The notes below the pieces were generated by a model that saw nothing but the letters and a program-made list of their open reading frames with translations, was not told the origin of the DNA and did no database searches. From NCBI GenBank assembly GCA_013214355.1, contig JABSSL010000079.1, positions 1 to 64,000 of the forward strand: DNA of 64,000 nt, given 5' to 3'. Made by a program: the position numbers and the translations under genes. Shown here one piece after another: positions 1 through 7,220 of the stretch. The DNA comes from Saprospiraceae bacterium (lineage in GTDB: Bacteria; Bacteroidota; Bacteroidia; Chitinophagales; Saprospiraceae). Every line of letters starts with the position of its first letter. Position 1 is the first letter of the stretch.

Positions 1-182
1 CGAGGATAGTCTACAACCTCTATTTCTTCAAAACCTCTTGTAGTTTCTTCTATTTGCCTCACTTTTTTCGGCAATTCTCCGTGGGCATTACGATACATTG
101 CAGATATGTATCTACCAGCCAACAATAAGGTGGGCCTCGAAACTTTCAATCCCACCTTTTCAGATATCTGCTTGATAGTCAT
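1..182 (-). CDS. partial hypothetical protein of the mobile element (3' end outside window)
   Basis: An open reading frame starts with ATG at 182 and runs without a stop off the left edge, giving 60 visible residues. It begins MTIKQISEKVGLKV, which could be a short helix-turn-helix-like segment, but I do not recognise the family. Its start lies 8 bases after the stop of the upstream gene on the same strand, so the two are probably co-transcribed as part of the element that also carries the replication protein and integrase. Function is unknown. The open frame and tight spacing support a real gene, but too little is visible to be sure. Confidence 0.45.
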   Translation of the reverse strand, partial: MTIKQISEKVGLKVSRPTLLLAGRYISAMYRNAHGELPKKVRQIEETTRGFEEIEVVDYP

Positions 183-190
183 AGCTATTT

Positions 191-592
191 CTATTGAAAT
201 GATAAAAGTTTAATCAACTCTTGTTTTGAAACTTCCTTTCCGTTAACATAAAGGACCCCATCAGCATAAGAACTAGAAGCGCACTGAACAACCTTCAGGC
301 CATAATACTTGATTTCGATCTGGTATTTCTTCGAATACACTTCCACTTCTATTTTTCCACCAGTTGCCTCAACTCCTTGAATGATCAATTCATTTAAGGC
401 AGAAAGAGTCACAGCTTGACAAATCGGTACTGCTCTGTTCTTCATTTTCCGTTCAATCAGCATCAGATTTCCATCCCTGTCCCTAATCACACTGTCTACG
501 TCAGTAATCCAAAATTGCCGCCGATCTGGTAAATTCTCGCTGCAAAATCGCATCCATTCCGCATCCGGTGCAAACTTTGTTTTTGCGCCCAT
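191..592 (-). CDS. hypothetical protein with possible PD-(D/E)XK nuclease-like core
   Basis: This encodes a 133-residue soluble protein with no signal peptide or membrane segment. Residues 28-49 read WITDVDSVI, then GNLMLIERK. An acidic pair (D31, D33), then E47-x-K49, then Q59, resembles the D...ExK...Q arrangement of PD-(D/E)XK nucleases, where a strand carries the ExK pair. That is inference from motif spacing only, because the fold cannot be tested here. The reading frame stays open about 30 codons upstream of the chosen ATG, but contains no ATG, GTG or TTG. The gene sits in a minus-strand run with the replication initiator, so it is probably a mobile-element accessory gene. Confidence 0.6.
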   Translation of the reverse strand: MGAKTKFAPDAEWMRFCSENLPDRRQFWITDVDSVIRDRDGNLMLIERKMKNRAVPICQAVTLSALNELIIQGVEATGGKIEVEVYSKKYQIEIKYYGLKVVQCASSSYADGVLYVNGKEVSKQELIKLLSFQ

Positions 593-696
593 TGCTTGTG
601 TTTTAGTTTTTGAATCCGCTTTTGTAGCTCTTCTTCTCGCTAACCCGCTAAGGCTCCAAGGGGAATTTTCCGAGTCAATCTATAATTGACAGTTGT

Positions 697-885
697 TCAA
701 CAATAAATACACGAAAACGAGCATAAAAAATGCCCAATCCACTGTACATCTGGACTGAGCAAAACCCCATTTTCGGACGAGGTAAATCCGTGCATTTCTG
801 CCTTATATGAGTTGACGCAATCGCAGAATTCCCAACCTTTGATTGCCTTATAAAAATACAAATTATATGTTGTATTAGCTAACAT
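697..885 (-). CDS. small hypothetical protein translationally coupled to rep
   Basis: This is a 62-residue frame whose ATG (883-885) lies one base after the TAA of the replication gene (887-889), an arrangement typical of translational coupling. The protein is rich in aromatic residues and cysteine and ends FLCSFSCIYC. I recognise no domain and see no clear signal peptide. Coupling to rep is the main reason to call it a gene. It could be a copy-control or accessory protein of the element, but nothing in the sequence shows this. Confidence 0.4.
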   Translation of the reverse strand: MLANTTYNLYFYKAIKGWEFCDCVNSYKAEMHGFTSSENGVLLSPDVQWIGHFLCSFSCIYC

Positions 886-886
886 T

Positions 887-2440
887 TTAAGAGGCTTTTG
901 GCCTTGTTAGATAATAGTTTCCTGATCTTGGTAAACCTCTATTCATAATCTTGAATTCCATATATTTTTTGTTGGATAGCTTAGTTGAAACCCAATCACT
1001 AATGCTGTGAAAATTGGCCATACTATAAGCTAATTCTGTGATTAATGGTCTTGCAATTTGTCCATCAAACTTTGCTCCAATACGTGTCTGGAAACTATTG
1101 GTCATTATCGAGACCATGTCATTCACTACTATATCAGGAACCCGTTTCTGATAGTACCCGTCTAAGTATTTTCTAAGGTCGGCGCGTGTTTTCTTCATCT
1201 CAGATTCCGTTAAACTTAGATCTACTTCCTTCCTTAAAAAATCTGAAACGGTGTCCACCAAATAATTCCTTCCATGCATGTCCCTCAATACCTTCATTAC
1301 AGCGTGCTTGGCTCTCCATGATTCAGAACGGCTAACTGTTGTAGGTAACTTGCAAACCTTCCTTGAACCAATTTTTTTAAAATCAATTTGTCCGATCCGA
1401 ATCCAACGTGAACGATTTTTGTCGTTGGGGTTTGGGACAACAAACTCATGCCAGCCTTTTAACTGACTTTCCACGATGCCCGCCAAATATGCTGACTCTT
1501 CAAGTTGAAATATATCCACGCCTAACTTTTCCGGGCTGTGTGGGCAAAATATCCTCTTACATAGCTTAGTCCTCAAGGTCAGTTCAATACGCTGGATATG
1601 CTTACCCAAACAACTCCTTTTTATCAGGTCGCTTTTTCGCCAACATTCCCGAATGTACATTTTGCTGGACCTTTCTAGCTCTTTGCCTTTTCGGTATCCT
1701 TTTGCTGACTTGTCGGAGTTTTTAGAACCCCAATGATAAAGCTCTATTTCGCCATGAGAATTCTTGTCACATCTGGTCTTTATCTTGCGGCCAGCGCCTT
1801 GAATTACCCCTTTATCGAACAGCTTATACATTTCGAGGAAATTCTGATTGCTATCAATGGATATATCCAAGCGCGTGACATGGAGCACCTCAACACCAAG
1901 CGCTTTGATTAATCTTCTTAAACCATTTCTGGCCCAATGTTCTTCGTATAGTCTATGATTAAGAATCTTGATCTCTGAATGAAGTCGCTGTTTTTGAGTG
2001 GACCCGACAGTGCCAATTATTGGGAATGGTTCTTTGTCGCCTTTGAAATAGGCTCGATATTTGTACCTGTACCACTTTCCTGCAGTTGTTCCAGCGTAGA
2101 CCAATTCAATACCTCCAGTCAACTGTACATTATCTGGAACTTCTGTGGTAGTAGTACTTACAATCTGACCTCTAACCGTAAATTGCAACCAATCCACGTT
2201 GATAAAGTACTTTAATTCGTAGGGACTTGGACTTTTCTGTCTTGATGGTTTGGTGTTCCGACAGTTAAAATGATTGGATTTTGCCAGCTCAAAACTACGT
2301 TTGTACAGTTGGCCGACGGTTGACTTAACGTCGGTTGAGTGACCATCTCCAAATAAGGTAGAATCGAATGCATTTGAGGCCTTAATGTTCGTACAAGTGT
2401 TTTTCTTGCACAAATCATCGTTTTGCGGTAACTTTGTCAT
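887..2440 (-). CDS. replication initiation protein, Rep_trans/phage RstA-like
   Basis: This 517-residue protein probably nicks DNA to start rolling-circle replication of the element. After a low-complexity N-terminus of about 75 residues comes a block that begins NVDWLQFTVRG (about 81-91), followed by a HVTRLDISID strand (about 187-196). Next is a GSKNSDKSAKGYRKGKELE segment with a candidate nicking tyrosine (about Y249), and then IQRIELTLR. This order matches the replication initiation factor family found in filamentous phages and mobilisable plasmids (known family pattern; the match is by eye). It is longer than typical members (about 300-400 residues). A large hairpin lies just upstream of the start. 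It is followed by a coupled 62-residue gene and preceded by the integrase gene on the same strand. Confidence 0.72.
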   Translation of the reverse strand: MTKLPQNDDLCKKNTCTNIKASNAFDSTLFGDGHSTDVKSTVGQLYKRSFELAKSNHFNCRNTKPSRQKSPSPYELKYFINVDWLQFTVRGQIVSTTTTEVPDNVQLTGGIELVYAGTTAGKWYRYKYRAYFKGDKEPFPIIGTVGSTQKQRLHSEIKILNHRLYEEHWARNGLRRLIKALGVEVLHVTRLDISIDSNQNFLEMYKLFDKGVIQGAGRKIKTRCDKNSHGEIELYHWGSKNSDKSAKGYRKGKELERSSKMYIRECWRKSDLIKRSCLGKHIQRIELTLRTKLCKRIFCPHSPEKLGVDIFQLEESAYLAGIVESQLKGWHEFVVPNPNDKNRSRWIRIGQIDFKKIGSRKVCKLPTTVSRSESWRAKHAVMKVLRDMHGRNYLVDTVSDFLRKEVDLSLTESEMKKTRADLRKYLDGYYQKRVPDIVVNDMVSIMTNSFQTRIGAKFDGQIARPLITELAYSMANFHSISDWVSTKLSNKKYMEFKIMNRGLPRSGNYYLTRPKAS

Positions 2441-2447
2441 ATCGTCT

Positions 2448-2501
2448 CAGAAACCCGACAGCCATCATCGCGTCCAAACTTTGAGCGGCTGAGGGTTTCT
2501 G
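2448..2501. promoter_or_regulatory. large hairpin upstream of rep, candidate double-strand origin or RNA control element
   Basis: A perfect 9-base inverted repeat, CAGAAACCC (2448-2456) and GGGTTTCTG (2493-2501), continues inward with CAGCC pairing to GGCTG after a small asymmetric bulge. The loop is about 25 bases. It begins 8 bases upstream of the rep start codon. Rolling-circle origins commonly place the nick site in a hairpin close to rep. A translation-control structure in the rep leader is the alternative. The structure is seen; the role is inferred. Confidence 0.45.
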
Positions 2502-2533
2502 TAAGTTTGATGAAAAAATAATATTTTGCTAGT

Positions 2534-2552
2534 CCTCTTTGAGGGCTTTTTT
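2534..2552 (+). terminator. short stem followed by T-run on the plus strand
   Basis: CCTC (2534-2537) pairs with GAGG (2541-2544) across a 3-base loop, then GCTTTTTT follows. It is a weak intrinsic-terminator shape reading rightward, against the direction of the flanking genes. It could end a short antisense transcript over the rep leader, or be chance. Confidence 0.25.
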
Positions 2553-2616
2553 ATTGCTACTTCATTAAGAAATTCTTATCTTTATTGCATTATCTTAATG
2601 TTTTAGTTAACCAAAG

Positions 2617-2642
2617 AGGCCGCTTTATGTGGCCTTTTTTTT
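2617..2642 (+). terminator. intrinsic terminator shape between integrase and rep, reading rightward
   Basis: AGGCC (2617-2621) and GGCCT (2631-2635) form a stem with a 9-base loop, followed by seven or more T residues that run into the integrase stop. Read on the minus strand it has no T-run, so it does not fit termination of the integrase gene. It would stop a plus-strand transcript from reading into the integrase antisense. Confidence 0.4.
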
Positions 2643-3891
2643 ATGCTCCAATTACAGGGATCAGCTCCTGAAATTTATTCTTCACGATTTCATTCATTTC
2701 TGGTGTCATACTTAAGTATCGAGTTGTTGGGACAATGGATTTATGCCCGAGTAGTTCTTTCACTGTGAAGATGTCGACCCCGTTGCTAACTAAATTGGTG
2801 GCAATAGTATGCCTTCCTACATGACAACTTATTTTGCCCTTAATTCCTGCTTCTTTCGCCCATTTTCGCAACAAGTTGTTAAAATGGGCCCGGGTAGGAA
2901 GGTGAAACAACAGTCCCTCTGATCGACCTGTTGCTCTTATAATTGCTTTCGCTGTCCTAGACAAGGGGAGCTTAAGTCGACGGGCGGTTTTTTTCACTTC
3001 AAAATGCAGAATTCCCTCCTTCATGTGGATGTGCTTATGCTGAAGGCGCTTTAGGTCAGACCATCTCACCCCAGTTTGGAGCACAAAAAGGAAAGCCAAT
3101 CTCACTTCCGAGTTAATGGCCTTGCCTGTACTTGCTAATTTCCGGCATTGATCCTGAGTAAGATAGTAGGTTTCTGGTTCAGCTTTTTTTTCAATTTTCA
3201 CCCCAAAGAATGGGTCCTCCTTAATCTTGCGTTTTTTCAACAGTTCTTTGCACACGAACTTCAATCTCTCAGTGTAGATAATAGCTCCATTTCTACCCAG
3301 TTTATTCGAGGGGTCCTTTGCTTGTTTTAACAAAAAAATCTGGAATTCAGCAGCAAACTCATATGTGAGGTCTGTATATTCAAGCTTACTATGACCTAGG
3401 AAATATTGATTGAATTGGAGTAGCTTCTGGTACATATAGGCGTAAGAACGATTATTTCCTTTTTGGAACTCAATTATATGTTGGATCTCTTCCAATGGAC
3501 TTCTGAGTGATGCTGGCTTGGCCGAAGATTTTCCTCGTTTAGTCTTGGTTTGTAGACTTTCCAAAAAATCCCCATTCTTGGTAGAAAGGTAAAAGTCCTC
3601 CAATTTACGCTTAGCAGATTCATAAATGACTTTGTCGTGACCCTTTGGGGTTGGATAGAGGGCAACTCTATTCCTACCAACCTTGATTTTGCCTGTGCTC
3701 GTTTTTAGAGGTATTGTACAGTCTACTTGGACATAAGCATTCTTGATAGACTTCCGAATTTTATTGCTACCGTGAAGTTTGACTAATTGATTGTTTTGCA
3801 ACCGGCCTGCAATTTGGAGTTGTTTACGGCCATCGGTAAGATATCGAGTTGTAAGGAAGAAGCTCCCAAATTTGTACTCAGGGTTTTTCAC
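2641..3891 (-). CDS. tyrosine-type site-specific recombinase (phage integrase family)
   Basis: This 416-residue recombinase would integrate and excise the element. The N-terminal third is an arm-binding-like domain of the Bacteroidota integrase type. A SAM-like core-binding domain covers about 135-235 and the catalytic domain about 240-410. The visible catalytic set is complete: R276 in TGVRWSDL, a lysine near 300, H357 and R360 in CHVGRH, H383 in LLGHKS and nucleophile Y392 in TTRYLSM. It is the outermost gene on the right side of the element, with its promoter side facing the chromosomal rtcB gene, as expected if the attachment site lies between about 3.9 and 4.2 kb. Integrases of this type also serve conjugative transposons, so the family alone does not define the element type. 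Confidence 0.93.
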   Translation of the reverse strand: MKNPEYKFGSFFLTTRYLTDGRKQLQIAGRLQNNQLVKLHGSNKIRKSIKNAYVQVDCTIPLKTSTGKIKVGRNRVALYPTPKGHDKVIYESAKRKLEDFYLSTKNGDFLESLQTKTKRGKSSAKPASLRSPLEEIQHIIEFQKGNNRSYAYMYQKLLQFNQYFLGHSKLEYTDLTYEFAAEFQIFLLKQAKDPSNKLGRNGAIIYTERLKFVCKELLKKRKIKEDPFFGVKIEKKAEPETYYLTQDQCRKLASTGKAINSEVRLAFLFVLQTGVRWSDLKRLQHKHIHMKEGILHFEVKKTARRLKLPLSRTAKAIIRATGRSEGLLFHLPTRAHFNNLLRKWAKEAGIKGKISCHVGRHTIATNLVSNGVDIFTVKELLGHKSIVPTTRYLSMTPEMNEIVKNKFQELIPVIGA

Positions 3892-4237
3892 TTTTAATGT
3901 TTTAGTTACACCAAAATTAACTGATTAATCGGACACAAACAATTTTTTATGTGTTCAAATTTTCTCTATTGTGTCCAATTTGTTGCTATATGCCTTTATA
4001 TCGTTAATTATTATTTTTTTTGAAATCGATCATGATTTTTTTTACGCAACCCTTACGAATACAGTGATTTACATATAAATACTAGAATTGCGTACAAAGT
4101 GATATAAAGGCTGTTTATTAACATGAATAAATATGTGATTCTAAAGTAAATCGTTAACAAAACTTAACAAATTCTATGGTGGGGGGAACTTTGTAAGCGC
4201 CAAACCGCTTATTGAAGCATATAACTCAAACAACTTA
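3892..4237. other. intergenic region at the element-chromosome junction
   Basis: This is 346 AT-rich bases between the divergent integrase and rtcB genes. It contains an 8-base perfect inverted repeat (3931-3938 and 3969-3976), long T-runs and several TTAACA motifs. No tRNA gene was seen, so if the element's right attachment site is here it is not in a tRNA. No coding frame is convincing. Confidence 0.4.
3931..3976. promoter_or_regulatory. inverted repeat upstream of integrase, candidate operator or recombinase site
   Basis: GGACACAA (3931-3938) and TTGTGTCC (3969-3976) are perfect inverted copies with centres 38 bases apart, 40 bases upstream of the integrase start. A related half-site, GTGTTC, lies at 3951-3956. 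The spacing suits a dimeric regulator binding site or recombinase arm sites; which one cannot be told from sequence. Confidence 0.3.
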
Positions 4238-5641
4238 ATGGGAAAATTAAAATTAAGGCGCAAAGAACTTCTAGCAATAGGTTATCCTAAGGGAAAGGCG
4301 ATTGCTTTGGCGATCAATATGATGCTGAAGCACTATCCTAAAAGCCCGAAAGAAGAAGTCCTGCAGCTCCTGAAAAATGTATTAGAAAAGGCTGAAGATT
4401 ATCAGGAAGATCCGGTTTTAGGGAGGATTGGTAGAGCACTGAATACGGCAACTAGACCTGTGCAGACCGAACTAGAACTCTTGGATCAACCGCTTTCTTA
4501 CCAGTCATATGGTTTGCAACACATCGGCCAAGGTGCGCAAAATCAGATGGATATTGCTATGCGCCTACCGGTCACCAAAGCTGGGGCTTTGATGCCCGAT
4601 GCACATCAGGGTTATGGTCTACCTATCGGCGGCGTGTTGGCCACGGAGAATGCGGTGATCCCTTATGGGGTTGGGATGGATATTGGATGCCGTATGTGTC
4701 TAAGCGTATACGATATATCCCCAACTTATTTGGAGCACAATCGGCATCAGTTGAAAGCTATGCTGAAGGATAATACACGCTTTGGAAAGCGCACCTTTGA
4801 TCGGCCTTTAGAAGATGAGATCTTGGACCGTAAGGAGTTCAAGGAAATTTCAATCATCCGTCAATTAAAGAAAAAGGCTTATGACCAGCTCGGAAGCTCT
4901 GGTTCTGGGAATCATTTCGTAGAATTCGGTGTTGTAGAGATAAAAGAACATCACGATGACCTCAACCTTCCCCCCGGACAATATCTAAGTATCCTTTCCC
5001 ACTCGGGATCTAGAGGACTTGGCGCCATGATCGCTCGGCATTTTACCCAAATTGCGATGGACAAATGTTATCTGCCAAATGAAGCAAAACATCTGGCCTG
5101 GTTGGGATTGGATACAGAAGAAGGTATGGAGTATTGGCTGGCCATGAATCTGGCGGGCGATTACGCTTCTGCTTGTCATAACCAAATTCATCGACGTTTA
5201 GGAAGTGCTTTAGGGGAGTCCCCGATTTGTATCGTAGAAAATCACCACAATTTTGCTTGGAAAGAGCGATTAGCGGATGGTCGCGAAGTGATCGTACATC
5301 GTAAAGGTGCGACTCCAGCTGGAAAGGGTGTTTTAGGGGTGATACCTGGTTCCATGACCGCTCCAGGCTTCATTGTGCGAGGAAAGGGTAGCCCACTGTC
5401 CATCAATTCTGCCTCGCACGGTGCCGGCCGGCAACTGTCCAGGCGCAAGGCGAGAGCCTCCATCACAAAAAGTGAACTAAAAAAGATACTGAAGGCCCAA
5501 GGTGTTGAACTGATTGGCGGTGGCTTGGATGAAGCCCCAACGGCCTACAAAGATATTCATCAGGTGATGCGTCAGCAACATCAACTTGTGGATGTATTGG
5601 GCACCTTCTGGCCTAAGATTGTGCGGATGGACGCGGGTTGA
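4238..5641 (+). CDS. rtcB: RNA-splicing ligase RtcB
   Basis: RtcB joins 2',3'-cyclic-phosphate or 3'-phosphate RNA ends to 5'-hydroxyl ends, using GTP and Mn2+, in RNA repair. The family motifs are all present: GVGMDIGC with the metal-binding cysteine (C151), GSGNHFVEFG, HSGSRG, ENHHNF, HRKGAT (about 355, holding the histidine that is guanylylated in known RtcB) and SHGAGR (about 393). At 467 residues it is about 60 longer than E. coli RtcB; the extra part is an N-terminal helical extension of about 80 residues. No archease gene is adjacent. It is the first chromosomal gene beside the integrated element and is convergent with purB across a strong terminator. Confidence 0.96.
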   Translation: MGKLKLRRKELLAIGYPKGKAIALAINMMLKHYPKSPKEEVLQLLKNVLEKAEDYQEDPVLGRIGRALNTATRPVQTELELLDQPLSYQSYGLQHIGQGAQNQMDIAMRLPVTKAGALMPDAHQGYGLPIGGVLATENAVIPYGVGMDIGCRMCLSVYDISPTYLEHNRHQLKAMLKDNTRFGKRTFDRPLEDEILDRKEFKEISIIRQLKKKAYDQLGSSGSGNHFVEFGVVEIKEHHDDLNLPPGQYLSILSHSGSRGLGAMIARHFTQIAMDKCYLPNEAKHLAWLGLDTEEGMEYWLAMNLAGDYASACHNQIHRRLGSALGESPICIVENHHNFAWKERLADGREVIVHRKGATPAGKGVLGVIPGSMTAPGFIVRGKGSPLSINSASHGAGRQLSRRKARASITKSELKKILKAQGVELIGGGLDEAPTAYKDIHQVMRQQHQLVDVLGTFWPKIVRMDAG

Positions 5642-5676
5642 CCATCACAAGAATAGTCATTATCATTGTAGCAAGG

Positions 5677-5712
5677 GCCTTCTCCTTTAGGAGAGGGCTC
5701 TTATTTTATCAT
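5677..5712. terminator. terminator between convergent rtcB and purB
   Basis: GCCTTCTCC (5677-5685) pairs with GGAGAGGGC (5690-5698) across a TTTA loop, giving nine pairs with one G-T, followed by a T-rich tail (CTTATTTTA). It lies 36 bases after the rtcB stop and mainly serves rtcB. Confidence 0.8.
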
Positions 5713-5724
5713 GGCGGTTATGAT

Positions 5725-7056
5725 CTATTTACCCAAATAGTTTTGTGGAGTGATCTGCTTAAGTTCCGCCTTGATCGCGTCTGAGACCTCCAAGCCATCA
5801 ATAAAGTTGTGTATATCCGTAGCGCTAACAACGGCTTTACCCCTGGTCAAAGCCTTCAGCGCTTCGTAGGGTTGATCAAAAGCTTCTCGGCGCAAGATGT
5901 TTTGAATAGCTTCGGATACGACCATCCAATTGTTTTCCAGATCTGATGCGATCTTGGCCTCGTTGAGCACCAATTTATTGAGTCCTTTCAGGATCGCTTG
6001 GAAGGCGATCACCGCATGTCCAAATGGAACACCGATATTTCGCAATACGGTACTATCTGTCAGGTCTCTTTGTAATCTAGAGATAGGAAGCTTTTCGGCC
6101 AGATGACCAAGTACGGCATTGGCAATACCCAGGTTACCTTCTGCGTTTTCGAAGTCGATGGGATTTACCTTATGTGGCATGGCGGATGACCCCACTTCCC
6201 CTGCAACTACTTTTTGCTTAAAGTAGTCCATAGAAACATAGGTCCAAATATCTCTACAAAGGTCAATTAAGATCGTGTGAATCCGCATCATCGCGTGAAA
6301 CAATGCACCTAGATTGTCGTAATGTTCAATTTGAGTGGTAGGGAAAGATCGCTCTAATTGAAGATAGTCTTGTAGGAAATTTTGGGCGAATTGATGCCAA
6401 TCTATCGAAGGATAGGTCACATAATGCGCATTCATGCCGCCTGTAGCCCCACCAAATTTTCCTTTGATGGAAACTGCCTTCAGTTGAACTAGTTGGACTT
6501 TCAAGCGTTCTACAAAAACATCAATCTCCTTACCCAAACGGGTTGGAGAGGCCGGTTGTCCATGGGTTCTAGCCAGCATTGGGACATCCTCCCAACTTAT
6601 CGCTAAAGCTTCCAAACCAGCTATGATGTTGTTGAGATGCGGTATATAAACCTCCTGTGAAGCATGTTTGAGCATCAATGGAAAGGAGGTGTTGTTGATA
6701 TCCTGGGAAGTAAGGCCAAAGTGGACAAATTCTTTGAAGGCAGACAGGCCCAATTGGTCCATCTGATCTTTGATATAATACTCTACGGCCTTGACATCGT
6801 GATTAGTCGTGCGCTCAATCTGCTTGATTTTTTCTGCTTCTGCTTCATCAAACTGATTGGCCAAACGCTCTAAGTCTGCTAGTTTCTCCTCTGGGAAAGC
6901 TTCAAGTTGTGGTAAAGGAAGCTTTATCAAGGCGACAAAGTACTGAAGCTCAACCCAGACTCGGTATTTGATTAGAGCATATTCGGAAAAAAAGTTGCTG
7001 AGTTCTTGTGTTTTGCTGGCGTAGCGCCCATCAATCGGCGAGATCCTGGTCAACAT
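5725..7056 (-). CDS. purB: adenylosuccinate lyase
   Basis: PurB cleaves SAICAR to AICAR and adenylosuccinate to AMP, both with release of fumarate, in purine synthesis. The fumarase/aspartase superfamily signature GEVGSSAMPHKVNPIDFE is present, with ERTTNHDVKAVEYY and ARTHGQPASPT supplying the active-site histidine regions. I chose ATG at 7056 (MLTRISPIDGRYASK), because that is where E. coli-type PurB proteins begin. The frame is open 21 codons further upstream (to 7119), but that part overlaps a good promoter -7 element. Length is 443 residues, normal for the family. The gene is divergent from topA. Confidence 0.96.
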   Translation of the reverse strand: MLTRISPIDGRYASKTQELSNFFSEYALIKYRVWVELQYFVALIKLPLPQLEAFPEEKLADLERLANQFDEAEAEKIKQIERTTNHDVKAVEYYIKDQMDQLGLSAFKEFVHFGLTSQDINNTSFPLMLKHASQEVYIPHLNNIIAGLEALAISWEDVPMLARTHGQPASPTRLGKEIDVFVERLKVQLVQLKAVSIKGKFGGATGGMNAHYVTYPSIDWHQFAQNFLQDYLQLERSFPTTQIEHYDNLGALFHAMMRIHTILIDLCRDIWTYVSMDYFKQKVVAGEVGSSAMPHKVNPIDFENAEGNLGIANAVLGHLAEKLPISRLQRDLTDSTVLRNIGVPFGHAVIAFQAILKGLNKLVLNEAKIASDLENNWMVVSEAIQNILRREAFDQPYEALKALTRGKAVVSATDIHNFIDGLEVSDAIKAELKQITPQNYLGK

Positions 7057-7072
7057 GGCGTTATTTTTGGCG

Positions 7073-7080
7073 CAAAGATA
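7073..7080 (-). promoter_or_regulatory. Bacteroidota -7 promoter element for purB
   Basis: On the minus strand this reads TATCTTTG, a full match to the Bacteroidota -7 consensus TAnnTTTG. It lies 17 bases upstream of the chosen purB ATG and supports that start over the longer frame. A TTTG about 24 bases further upstream could be the -33 element, slightly beyond usual spacing. Confidence 0.5.
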
Positions 7081-7131
7081 GTCCGACAGCTTAAAACTTA
7101 GTCGCAAAGCAGGTAACAATTCTAAAATTTT

Positions 7132-7139
7132 TACATTTG
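7132..7139 (+). promoter_or_regulatory. Bacteroidota -7 promoter element for topA
   Basis: TACATTTG matches the consensus TAnnTTTG on the plus strand, about 80 bases upstream of the topA ATG. No clear -33 TTTG is seen at the right spacing. Confidence 0.4.
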
Positions 7140-7220
7140 CACTTTTGAGAAAGTAAAAATGATCGTGGGTTATAGATTAATGAATGTGAAATTGTTGAAA
7201 GTAAAAAAACTCCCTAAACT

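Noticed and set aside
3892-4237. tRNA gene as attachment site of the element
   Set aside because: No tRNA-like cloverleaf or CCA-adjacent acceptor stem could be found in the junction region.
7057-7119. Longer purB start at 7119
   Set aside because: The extra 21 codons are absent from the usual PurB N-terminus and contain a matching -7 promoter element.
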